From Cylindrodendrum hubeiense (lineage: Eukaryota; Ascomycota; Sordariomycetes; Hypocreales; Nectriaceae): a DNA stretch of 64,000 nucleotides. Under the pieces are notes generated by a model. That model did not search any database, was not told where the DNA came from, and saw only the letters and a program-made list of their open reading frames with translations. The translations under genes and the position numbers were made by a program. Shown here one piece after another: positions 54,544 to 64,000 of the stretch; position 1 is the stretch's first letter, and each line of letters begins with the position of its first letter. Where the stretch lies: positions 124,001 to 188,000 of the forward strand of contig JAANBB010000026.1 in the NCBI GenBank assembly GCA_014621425.1. The letters are read 5' to 3'.

Positions 54544-55303
54544 TCAATTATACTCCATACTCTTGCAGCCAGTATCTCCCAAACGTGAGATTGGAAGAGT
54601 TTATCATGATGGTTGGATAATACTGGTTTCTTAATGTGAAGCGTATACCATCTGGTTGTAAGGAGGTACAGTTCGATGAAAACAATTCACATACTTCATA
54701 TCGAGTTGGACTCAACAACACGATTCTTGATTAATGATACGTCTACTTCATTGGATCATGCATACGGATGAGACTTGTAAAAGGTACTGTCGCATTGTGT
54801 GTAAGTCATTGGCCATTGCGTCGGCAATGCGAAGTTCCCATTGCACGCAGGGGATCTGAAGGCTTCGCCAGATTACGTGACTTTGACTTTGAATTATTGC
54901 AAGTAATTAACATAAACAACCTTTTATTATACCAAAACCTGACAATACTGCAACAAATGGCGCATCAAGCACATAAAATATCCGGGAGCCCCTTGACCAC
55001 AACCCTTTGTCTGAAGCGCGTTCGTACCTGCCAACACAATGCTGAGAATCTCCAACGACGAAAACAGCTACATAGCGTAATATTGTTAACCTGCTTTGTT
55101 AATGATTTCACTACTGCTATTCTGGAACATTCACGTTATTACAGCGGCAATTATACCTAGGTTTGTGTTGCCGACCTTGAGCAGAATACAACCGGCAGCA
55201 TTTGACAGATTTTATTACCTAAAAGATTCAAGTAACCATCGACCGCTGCCACCTTGATCGTACCTGAGAAGCTTAGTTCAAACCTGTTTGGAACAATCTA
55301 CTT
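54544..55303. other. Intergenic region
   Basis: About 0.76 kb between the pseudogene and the stop of the unknown gene at 55304. The 130-codon frame at 54768-55160 (+) lacks features of a protein family. Nothing else is seen. Confidence 0.4.
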
Positions 55304-56589
55304 TTATTCCGCTTGAATTGAATTCAAAGCATCTTGAATCTTATTATACGTCAATTGAAACCATTCTGCCACCTTGTCTTTGGTTTCCAGATCCAGATGA
55401 TTGTTCGCTAATCCCTTCTCCAGAAGGACATTGAAAGCGTCATCAACGCACTGGTATACAACCCGTCAGTACAACTCTGTTGACAATGGAACTTATACAA
55501 CTTACAATCACCTTGAACTTGCTATCTTCAAGCGTCTCGAAAAAGTCCACCTCGGTTGTATTCCACAGAATATATCGTCCAACCCTGTCTCTGACGCCAT
55601 CCCTGAGAAACATAGCTTGTACTTGCTCAATCAAAACCCAATACTTGTTCAACCACTAGGCGAATGATCAGTTGAGCGTCCGAAGCAGAGATTTCAAAAG
55701 CAAGTACTAATAACCTGAAGCTTACATTTTCTGTGGCTGTAATAACAGCAGCCCATGGGATGTCTTGCAGGTTTTCCTCTGTGAGGAGCCTGTCTTCAAT
55801 GAAGGCCATATTGGCACTTTGAGCCGTCAAACCAAGCCATACTTCCTTGTTCCATATGTTAACCACGTTCAACTGGATCATGATGGACTGACCTACACAT
55901 GGTGTCTTTTCTGCAACACTTGTGTTTGTCACGTTTTGGGCGCAGTCAATTGTGAAATCGAGGCTGCGAGTCATGCCCTCAAGCTGTGGAACAATCCAGC
56001 TTTTGAACAAGACTTCCCTTGAAAGCTCTTCCCGAATCTCTCGTAACTTTTCGTTCAACCAAGCAGAGAAGGATGGCCACCGATGTGCTATCTGCTCTGA
56101 TGTCATGTTGTCACCTTTTTGTAAGGTGTCGACCACTTTCGTTGTCCACGCATCGGTCCCTTCCCCAACCAACCTGGAAATGAACGAGGCTTCCGCTTCC
56201 CACTCCATGCTCTGCTCGTTAAACCAATCAATTCTCCCGGTTCGATCGTCATGTAGGCGTAATTGTTCCAAAAAGCGCCCTATGAATACCACGGGGTCAT
56301 TGCTGCTCACCTCCACCTTCATCTCTTCTTCGTGTATCCGATCTAGTAAATGCTCGATGTCAATTGCGAGAGTCGTTAAAAATATTTCCTCCTGCTCATT
56401 TCTTTCGGTTTCGCCGAAATCCTGCAGCTTTTTATGACTATCCTCGACTTGTTTTGCAACCCATTGAATGAATGCTCTGGCGGCTTTCTCTGTGGTCATT
56501 TCGGAACGGAGTTTGGCGTCATTCTTCAATGGCTCGAAGGTGGTAACCGCCCACTCCCTAAGAGTATGTGGATTTGCAATGTCTGCCAT
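55304..56589 (-). CDS. Hypothetical protein, three exons, 386 aa
   Basis: The exons are 56589-55726, 55655-55506 and 55450-55304; both introns (70 and 55 nt) carry GTAAG donors and are phase 0, giving 387 codons without a stop. I do not recognise the family. The protein is acidic and mostly helical. Residues about 1-110 contain long amphipathic, Glu-rich stretches that could form coiled coil (VEDSHKKLQDFGETERNEQEE). Residues about 115-200 hold Trp-rich segments (RIDWFNEQSMEWEAEASF, RWPSFSAWLNEKLREIREEL), and the tail has VGRYILWNTTEVDFFETL. There is no signal peptide or membrane segment, so it is probably cytosolic or nuclear. Clean splice sites and an open frame through three exons argue strongly for a real gene. 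Confidence 0.7.
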
Positions 56590-58614
56590 TTTTTGCCGTG
56601 TTCATGTGCTAGAGTTTCGTGGTGCTGGTTTGTACAGGCTGAATTGAATATAGCTTGGAGTTGTGAGTTGGAACAGGTTGTGTTAACAATCCGAAATGTG
56701 CCGAGATCAGTCTTGATTTGTGTGCAACATGAGAACGAACGTGTCACAAACCGGCATCAACCATGGCTTAATTATACTGCGAATTGCATCTGCGGATTTC
56801 TCAAAGTACTGTAATGGAAAACTTAACCTAAACCATGAAGCTTCTCCTTATGCCTGTCGGTAAAAGTCCATGGTGATTTATTGACTGGTATTTTGCCGGA
56901 TTAGGTCTAGACGGTGGTATTATGGTCTTGTAGTAAAGGTTCTTGTCATAGTTAAACCTTCTTGACACTCTAAGCCAAACCCGTACTGAAACCTGCCGAA
57001 ATAGGTCCGAGAATCATACTAACCTCACTAAACTCATGCTTCAATCTCTGAATGACCACGACAACGTCAGGAGAGTGCATTATATATTAATTTGTAGGTA
57101 AGAGCAGAGTACATTAATGCAGCAATTCTCCATAAGGCTTCCACCAGCATCAGCTTTTCACTCTAAACACTCATTTTAAGAGGACAAATAGATCATTACT
57201 AAGAGAAGCGAAGGTTATAGTTTGGTGTAACGTGAAACCTAAACACTGGCTTATTACTAGCACCATGTTGTCTAACACGGGAGGCGAGAGTATTTCTTAT
57301 GCTTTGTACTTAATATAAGACCGTAGGATGAGGCGGTCGTCGTGTGGCTTGTTATATTGACAGATGACTTGGTTACACCGGCACCGTGTTTGGTATCGAC
57401 GGTCGGATCTGGCATCAGGTCGGGATGAACGGCAACCTAGCTGATTATGAGCTAGACAGACAGCTTCAGCCGAATTCAGCCTGTGCATTCCGACTCAGGA
57501 ACCTTCCACGGAGAGACCAGGTCAAGCTAAACGTTTTTGGGATAAGCATTTCGGCATCGCAAAATTCAGTTACGCTGTGTGTATTATATTCAAGAAATGA
57601 GGGACCTTCAAGATAGATGAAGAGGTTCCTGTTCATCCAGGAAGTATGGCTTTTATTATGCAGTTTACTAAAGGATACTAAATAGGCTAAAAGTACCAAT
57701 TATTCAGTGTGGCTAAAGATCAATGTGATAAATGCCAACGAAATGATTATGATTATTACGATCGTGATACGGTCTCGCCTGGTTCTTCCTTAAAAAAGGA
57801 ACGATGTGGACATCATCATGACTTCACGACAGTAATTAAACAACCATAAACCTAACCCTATCCGCATCTTGAATGTAGCCTGCCATTTTCCCTTTTAACA
57901 TTATAGATAAAGAAACCGTAGATTGATACCGAATTTGCGTAACCATCTGATATACAGATATGCCGACATTGATCAGTCGGGGTGCGATTGACTCAAAAAC
58001 CCCGCTCGAGGAAAGAGGCACCCTAGATCAATACAATCATCAGACTATAGATCCACACTCAGCTGAACCCCGATCCTGGGATTGAATACGATAGCGTCGA
58101 ATATATCAGTGGCAGGCTGACTGTATTAATTGGCGAACAGGCTAACCACATGCATTGGCGAGCGGAGCTGACTGTACATATTGGCGAACGGGCCAACCGT
58201 CTGCATTGGCGAATATGCGGCCTGGCAATCCCATGCACAGCTCTTGGGATCGCTTGTTGCTAATTACCTCAAACTTGGGAATAAGAAAGTGCCAGCTAAT
58301 AGCAGCACTGGAAATTTTGCAGAGCCAGCTGACTGCATCCTGTGACTCACTCTTCTGTGACTTGGTTGGCTGAGCCCTCGATTTTATGATCCTTCTTCAA
58401 CTTGGGCATGGATTCGATAATGGCTGCAACATAGGCCCCAGAAAATGTTCTTAAAGCTGGGGCTTCCCCGGTAGTGTAACAACGTCCATAATGGAAGATA
58501 GAAACTTGAAACGCTTCCATGGGATCTGCGTCTCCAATTTCGCATACAAACCGAATACCACAAATTCATACCAACTGTCGGTCTCATTCTTATATTAATT
58601 GATTCGGGCTCAAA
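56590..58614. other. 2.0 kb divergent intergenic region with a short tandem repeat
   Basis: This lies between the divergent unknown gene and the beta-lactamase-like gene. It is A+T-rich in its left half. The 51-bp repeat at 58116-58217 is the only clear structure. Short frames at 57386-57616 and 58384-58587 show no family features. Confidence 0.45.
58116..58217 (+). repeat. Two-copy tandem repeat, 51-bp unit
   Basis: GCTGACTGTATTAATTGGCG begins at 58116 and GCTGACTGTACATATTGGCG at 58167. Each is followed by AACAGGCTAACCAC or AACGGGCCAACCGT and then TGCATTGGCGA. The units differ at about a sixth of positions. ATTGGCGA also occurs twice inside each unit. Confidence 0.65.
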
Positions 58615-60553
58615 ATGCTTTCTAGAACTGTACCCTTTGTTGGTTTACTTCTTTCTACGATTCTCAACGCTCATGCCTTTCAATTTTGCCCTCCACTTGG
58701 TCCCGTCTTTTCCCAACCTGTCAATGTGTCAACACAGCCTGAAGGGATCACCGTTGCCGATAAACTTTCGTCAATCTTAAACAAGGCCATCCATGATGGA
58801 AACCTCGAGGATAATTTGTTTGATCCTAATCAAGTATCGTTTTCTATTGTCTTTACTTCGGTTAACGATGCGAGAGAAAGCCCAGCTTTCGAATATCACC
58901 ACACAGCTGCATCTAACTACTTGGACCAATCGAGCGCTTCGATAGTTACCGGCGAAACCATTTACAGAATTGGAAGCGTTTCTAAACTCTTCATCCCCTA
59001 TACGCTCCTTGTACAAAAAGGCCCTGGTATCTTTAGCGAATCTGTGACAAACTATATTCCAGAGCTCAAGGAACTGGCACTTGGACAGGAAAAATCCGGG
59101 CTTAACGACGTCGATCAGGTGGCGTGGAACGAGGTTACAATAGGCTCTTTAGCCTCTCATATGTCTGGGTTAGGGCAAACCTGTATGTCCATTGTCTTAC
59201 GTTTCCTCTCTATATAGCGTCATCGCTAAATGCTAATCTCCTTTTATCTAGTTGCCCCGTTAGACATCTCAGTTGCGATTCCAGATCTTGTATCTGAAGG
59301 ACTTCCGTACCTAAAAAAGTCAGAGGTAGTCAACTGTGGTGGGTATGAAGGCCAGCCACCCTGTACAAAGGACGGTACGTGACTTCCTATGAGGCGATTT
59401 GCTTGCTCATTATCCGGCTCTGACAAATCTTCAGTTTTGCTTAAAAGCATAATTAACAGGCACCCTGTTCACCATGCTTTCACAACCCCAGGATATTCCA
59501 ATCCAGGAATCATTCTTCTTACATACGTTTTAGAAGCTGTGACCGGGAAATCATGGAGGGTGGCAGTTGAGGACGCTTTATTCAAGCCGTTGAACCTCAG
59601 CCGAACAAGTTATAAGATGCCAGCAACCAATTCTTCTAGTATTGTCCCCGCAGACCAGAAGTGGTGGTCTACAGACCTAGGAGATGTATCGGCGTTCGTG
59701 ATCCTTCGAAATTCATAGTAGTCTATTCACATACTAATATTGAGTTAGAACGGGTGGGATTTACGCATCAACAAACGACCTCTCAGCATTCATACGCTCC
59801 GTCATTAAAAGCACTCTTCTTTCACGCAAAGAGACAAAGGCCTGGCTCAAACCCCTAGCACACACCTCTGATCCTAGACTATCAATTGGTGCACCCTGGG
59901 AGATTCGTCGCCTGAGCTTGGACTCCACCAGCGACGGGCGCGTTATCGATCTCTATACCAAGGATGGCTCTCTCATGGCCTACTACTCTAAGGCTCTGTT
60001 AATTCCCGATTTTGGTGTCACCCTTGCGATCAACGTTGCTGGAGGTGGTGCTGGTACCATAATAAAGCTCCTATCCGAGTTGGTGGTATCTGAATACGTC
60101 CCGGCCCTAGAGGCTATTGCAAGAAAGCAGACGTTTCAGCAGTTTGGAGGATTTTACACCTCGCCCGAAATCAACTCTTCTATAAGGATCGAAGTTGATG
60201 ATGGACCAGGATTGATTATCACTTCATGGGCTAACAATGGCGTTAATGTCTTGCTCGAGACCATCCCCAGCATCTGGGGTTCCTCTCTATTAGGACCTCC
60301 GAGGATGTATCCTACCGGCCTTCAAAACACATCAAATGGAATTTCTTCAACAGGTTATCGAGTTATATTCTCATTAGAGAGCCAGAATGATGGGTTGCAT
60401 ATCTTTTCAGATGCTTGTGGTGATTGGGGTTTGCTAGATGTGATATCATATGGGAAGGTTGGGCTAGATGACGTAGTGTTTAATACTAATAATCATGGGG
60501 AAGTGGTCGAAGTTGATCTCAGGGGGTTTAGAAAGATATTGCAGAGACATTAG
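58615..60553 (+). CDS. Secreted serine beta-lactamase-like protein (class C/esterase fold, ARB_00930-type)
   Basis: The signal peptide is MLSRTVPFVGLLLSTILNAHAF. The domain has the active-site S-x-x-K in YRIGSVSKLF (about residue 124) and the Tyr motif GYSNPG (about 249). A beta-lactamase-like C-terminal domain follows, of the kind seen in fungal ARB_00930-type proteins (FGVTLAINVAGGGAG, FGGFYTSPEIN). Exons 58615-59182, 59252-59374 and 59435 onward are clear. The next junction is odd. The only fully open canonical model uses a weak GTGGTG donor (intron 59661-59748, then exon 59749-60553, 573 aa) but drops the coding-like WWSTDLGD just after 59660. Keeping those residues requires a one-base frame correction near 59686-59748. 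So this is either an intact gene with a weak site or one carrying a recent frameshift. These proteins are usually hydrolases or peptidases, not antibiotic resistance enzymes. Confidence 0.75.
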
Positions 60554-61996
60554 TGTATTTAAACCCATATTTTTGGAACAAATCAGTGTACTTGTCTTCG
60601 AAGCGAAGGCAGCTCATCTTACGGATTCCGGGCTAACTGTCAGGCTCGAAACCTGTCGGAAGTACCCGATGTGTTGTGCCTGCCACCAGATTCTCATGCT
60701 AAAGGCCGCTGATAAGGAGAGAGAAGGCAATTCGACCCAGTCCAGGCGCCGCGACATGATACTAAGGCCACTGTACAGATGGGTTGAGACGTCGGATGGT
60801 TTCGCTCTGGAGATCGTAACCCCCCAAGTCCCGTGCACGCGTGTTATGGCGCACGCAACGGTATCGCTTTCTTTGGCACAAGATCAGTGAAAAGCCACTT
60901 GACTCTTCCCGTTTTCTTCAACGGTGTCAGTATCATCTTATTCAGATTTAGTGACTAAGGAACCTTTGCCAATCTACCCACTTGATGGGATTAATATGGC
61001 TGAACAGTACCGGTGGAGAGCGCTATGGCATGTGAGTGGTGCATAAATAAGGACATAGAAGTAGGCATCAGCCCTTGGGTTGCATTGGGACTCAAAGCTT
61101 TTCCACACCATAACAGGTTTGAACCAGAGCGCTGGCTGTCCGACCCTGACATTGAAGTACACAGAAAGCGGACAATTTAGGCAGACCTTTCGTTCAAGTG
61201 TCGCCAGTTTATGCCCCAGAAAGGCCGGATGGTGAGATTGGCCAAGTGAGGTTCTTGAAATGACTTGAAATAGTTAGTTCGTGTATTAGAGGCAGATCCA
61301 GGGCCACGGCTGTTCTAGTTCCGTAGAAGGACGAAGTGTTACAACCAATTTCATCTCTCTGACCCGGGCAGAGACTCGGTGGCCAGGAATGGCCAAACCG
61401 GAGCCAATTGAGATGAGACCACATATTACCGGTGATCTTGGTGATGTAATTAATTTAAGTCAACTGACATATTAAGTCAGAATTACCCTTCGAATTTTCT
61501 AGAGTAGAATGCTCATGCGCGGGCGTCCCTTTGATGCCTTCTAGAATCCCTTCTATTCCGCCAGTGTCAATAAAAGTCAACAGCAAAAGACTTAAAACAT
61601 TTCATCTACAACTCTGGAGGTGCTGGATGCCGCCTCTTTCCAGCGACGCTTACAATATCATCAGCAATTTATTTATGGCTTCAGTCGTAGGCGCCATTCG
61701 CTTAGCAAATGAAAGTCAAGGCGAAAAGAAAAGCCTATCCCGTTCATGCCCCAATCATCCCTCTCCCCAATATGTCTTATTTTTAGATGGACTTCGGGGC
61801 TCGCCTTGGAACAATAGTGTGGTGTATTCGTCATCGCGATGCATCACCTCCATCCCAGGGCTCGCTTCCTTGGTATATGACGTCATCGTTACGTCTCCAA
61901 CGGCGATCATTATTGAGCTGGTCACTATATCAGTGGTAATGTTTCCAAACCCAATTTACATGCCTCTTGTCATCGATTCTTCATTACACGATTTCA
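60554..61996. other. 1.4 kb intergenic region
   Basis: The promoter of the SGAEQ-repeat gene is expected here. A 179-codon frame (61531-62070) starts without a convincing ATG context, has no family features and overlaps the better-supported gene, so it is not called. Confidence 0.4.
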
Positions 61997-62419
61997 ATGG
62001 CGCAACAAGAGGCTACATGCATCATGGCGGAGCAAAATCGCTTCGGTACTTCAATCGAGAGCAAGGCTAAGAACTCGCCCCCAAGCGATTTCGCCAAGCG
62101 ATTACCCAAAGCATCCGGTGCTGAACAACATATCAATGACACCCAGTTTGGAAATAAGGACCCCTCAACCGACAATACGATGAGCAGATTGTCCAAAGAA
62201 TCAGGGGCACAGCAAGACGTATATGGGTCGCACTTTAGTGGAAAGATGCCGTCTCTAAGAGATGTTATGGATAAGCTGCCGAAGGGATCTGGGGCTGAAC
62301 AAGACATTCATGGCTCCCACTTCGGCAACAAAGGGTCGTCAGAGAATGGCATTTCGTCCAAGTTACCTCGAACATCTGGTGCAGAGCAAGATGTCTACGC
62401 TTCACATTTTTCCAAGTAG
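61997..62419 (+). CDS. Small SGAEQ-repeat protein, 140 aa
   Basis: This single-exon gene encodes a hydrophilic protein made mostly of four imperfect repeats of about 24-32 residues, each centred on L-P-K-x-S-G-A-E-Q-D-x-x-x-S-H-F. The cores are ASGAEQHINDTQF, ESGAQQDVYGSHF, GSGAEQDIHGSHF and TSGAEQDVYASHF, and the protein ends directly after the last one. It has no signal peptide, Cys pattern or membrane segment and is probably disordered outside the repeats. A second ATG at 62024 (MAEQNRFGTS) would shorten it by nine residues and is an equally good start. I have no function to offer; the sharply periodic sequence shows that the frame is under selection as protein. Confidence 0.7.
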   Translation: MAQQEATCIMAEQNRFGTSIESKAKNSPPSDFAKRLPKASGAEQHINDTQFGNKDPSTDNTMSRLSKESGAQQDVYGSHFSGKMPSLRDVMDKLPKGSGAEQDIHGSHFGNKGSSENGISSKLPRTSGAEQDVYASHFSK

Positions 62420-63252
62420 ATGCGGAATGGTGGGGTTTCAAACTTGAAAGAGTACCAGCGTCATATTTAGTAGAACGCCCGTGAAAATCGAAAAAAGATT
62501 TCACCTGTTAAAGCAGATATTTTCACACGTAAGCATTGAAGAGATGGTATCTCACTCCGTCTGGAGAAGCCTCGTTGTCAACGTGTAGCCCTGTCGCCCT
62601 TATTAGTGTAGTCAGTTAATGTTTGCTACATACACCAGTCTGCCTCGATCAAGAAGCTGAGACTGGAAAGTTTGTCGTAACCTGACCGTAAGCCGAGTTC
62701 GAGGTAGTGGACAGGAATTCAGCTACTGCACCAAGTTGTACCATTTTGCCAGAATGTATCGGTTGGCGTTTCGGTCTTCGGATTTGTGGTTTGTCTGTCA
62801 TGCCTGAACCTATCTACCAATGAGTGTGACTGTGAAAGTCATCCTTCCTTCCTATTTCTCCCTGGGATAAACGTAGTGGCGACCGAAGAGATCTTCCACT
62901 GACTGGAAATTCTCCTGCGAGCATCATTACAGCTGTGATGCTCAATGCCCCTGCACATCTTTCGGCCTTACTTTAGCCCGTCATGGAACCGGGTGGGTCC
63001 AAGTGCAGGCCGTGGAACTGGCTGTGCCAGGACGTGACAGTCAGGAGCTGCAGCACGGCCTGCGAGGTAGTGCGTGCTTTACCAAAGATGCCAATAACGG
63101 AAGTGGAAGTGCGTTAGCTACGATATCTCACGTGTCACACGCATGATCAGTCTGCTACGTGTACATAAATACTCACCACCCTGACCAACCTGATGTAAGA
63201 CTCTATTGTTATTCTCTATTCTTACTTCTTTCTCAAGTGATACCCAGCTAGC
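62420..63252. promoter_or_regulatory. Upstream region of the methyltransferase gene
   Basis: This 0.83 kb has no gene. A TATA-like CATAAATA at 63164-63171 precedes the ATG at 63253 by about 85 bp. Confidence 0.4.
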
Positions 63253-63993
63253 ATGGGCCCCTCACCCAATGCTGGATCAATTCGGTTTACCCCTTTCGTT
63301 CTTCTGATCTACGATTGGTATGTCATTCGAATTTCAGCCCCGCGGGTTTGGAACTGCTCCACCGAAAAGTTCCTACTCCCTTTCTTTAGAGAGAATTTCT
63401 CGAAGCGCCATCTTGACATTGGAGTCGGAAATGGCTACTTTCCCATCACCGCTCTAACCGATATCCAAAAATCTGAAGGGGTGCAGAGGAACCAGCAAAT
63501 AACCCTCGTGGACTTGAGCCAGCACTCCCTGGATGCAGCCAAGCAGCGCATCTTGTCTCATCACCCGAAGGTAGATGTTCGGGCGGTTCTTGCAGACGCC
63601 GTACAGCCAATGCCTGCAGCGCTACAGGGTGAGCTGTTTGACTCAGCATCACAGTATCTTTTACTTCATCACATGCCCGGACCGACAGCACACAAGGCCC
63701 AAGCTTTTCGTGTTGCGAAACAGCATCTGTCAGATGACGGTGTACTCTTTGGAGCAACAGTATTGGGAAAGGTGTGGGAAAAGGCACCCAATGGTTACAG
63801 AGTGAAGACTGAGAAGAAAATGAGCGGTCTCGCGTCGTTCGCATTGGGATTTTATAACAATAGAGGGATATTTGATAATTACGGAGAGGACCCTGGTGTA
63901 TTTGAGGATGTTTTGAGGGAAGAGTTCAAGGAGGTAGAAACACATATTGTGGGCATGGTGTTTTTCTTCAAGGCCAGGGGACCACGCAGATAG
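63253..63993 (+). CDS. Class I SAM-dependent methyltransferase, 246 aa
   Basis: This is an intronless Rossmann-fold methyltransferase, complete within the window. Motif I is HLDIGVGNGYFPITAL (about residues 53-68). The second strand acidic position is in ITLVDLSQHSLDAAKQRI. The post-II region VDVRAVLADAVQPMP and the motif IV-like LFDSASQYLLLHHMPG follow, with motif V-like AKQHLSDDGVLFGATVLG. The first 35 residues include RFTPFVLLIYDWYVIRISAPRVWNC, a short hydrophobic stretch that pins an aromatic face but is not a clear membrane helix. Such small methyltransferases are frequent in fungal secondary-metabolite clusters; the right-hand neighbours are outside the window. Acceptor unknown. Confidence 0.85.
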   Translation: MGPSPNAGSIRFTPFVLLIYDWYVIRISAPRVWNCSTEKFLLPFFRENFSKRHLDIGVGNGYFPITALTDIQKSEGVQRNQQITLVDLSQHSLDAAKQRILSHHPKVDVRAVLADAVQPMPAALQGELFDSASQYLLLHHMPGPTAHKAQAFRVAKQHLSDDGVLFGATVLGKVWEKAPNGYRVKTEKKMSGLASFALGFYNNRGIFDNYGEDPGVFEDVLREEFKEVETHIVGMVFFFKARGPRR

Positions 63994-64000
63994 ATATGAG

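Noticed and set aside
61531..62070. 179-codon plus-strand frame as a gene
   Set aside because: It begins without an ATG, overlaps the SGAEQ-repeat protein in another frame, and resembles nothing. The repeat periodicity supports the other frame.

Overview
This window is nuclear DNA of a filamentous ascomycete (Pezizomycotina). Genes are split by many short introns (41-132 nt, most about 50-70) with GTATGT/GTAAGT-like donors, CTAAC-type branch sites and CAG/TAG acceptors. The protein families are typical of these fungi: Zn2Cys6 regulators, a NACHT/zinc-finger STAND protein, ARB_00930-type beta-lactamase-like proteins and the QutA/QutR quinate regulators. The divergent activator/repressor pair and intron style suggest Aspergillus/Penicillium (Eurotiales), but that is inference. 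I found no rRNA, CRISPR or intact transposon, and by eye no convincing tRNA.

Left part (1-14.5 kb): a small two-exon gene of unknown function; an eleven-exon SNF2/RING helicase (-) whose full frame I rebuilt to 996 codons; an eight-segment region resolving to a seven-exon NACHT protein with C-terminal C2H2 fingers (+); then two divergent type II membrane proteins, an arylsulfotransferase-family protein (-) and a PLOD-like glycosyltransferase (+), sharing a 1.5 kb upstream region.

Middle part (15-34 kb): a DHCR24-like FAD sterol reductase and a DHCR7-like sterol reductase lie in tandem on the minus strand. They are divergent from a full-size ABCG transporter. Together they look like a sterol-tailoring and transport unit and are the most interesting part of the window. 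Beyond lie a HbpS/DUF336 protein, a Gfo/Idh/MocA oxidoreductase, a Zn2Cys6 factor, a DHA2-type MFS transporter and an SDR lacking the usual catalytic Lys. A 2.6 kb gene-poor stretch follows.

Right part (36-64 kb): a secreted GMC oxidoreductase, then a quinate/shikimate regulon: a shikimate/quinate dehydrogenase, QutA-like activator, QutR-like repressor and type II dehydroquinase. The dehydratase, permease and qutG-like member are not in the window. Next come a cysteine-synthase-like PLP enzyme; a secreted Ser/Thr-rich protein with a decayed copy of its C-terminal domain 2 kb downstream; an unrecognised three-exon gene; a beta-lactamase-like secreted protein with one odd exon junction; a small SGAEQ-repeat protein; and a SAM-dependent methyltransferase. 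Coordinates of split genes are given as full spans from start codon to stop, with exons listed in the evidence.
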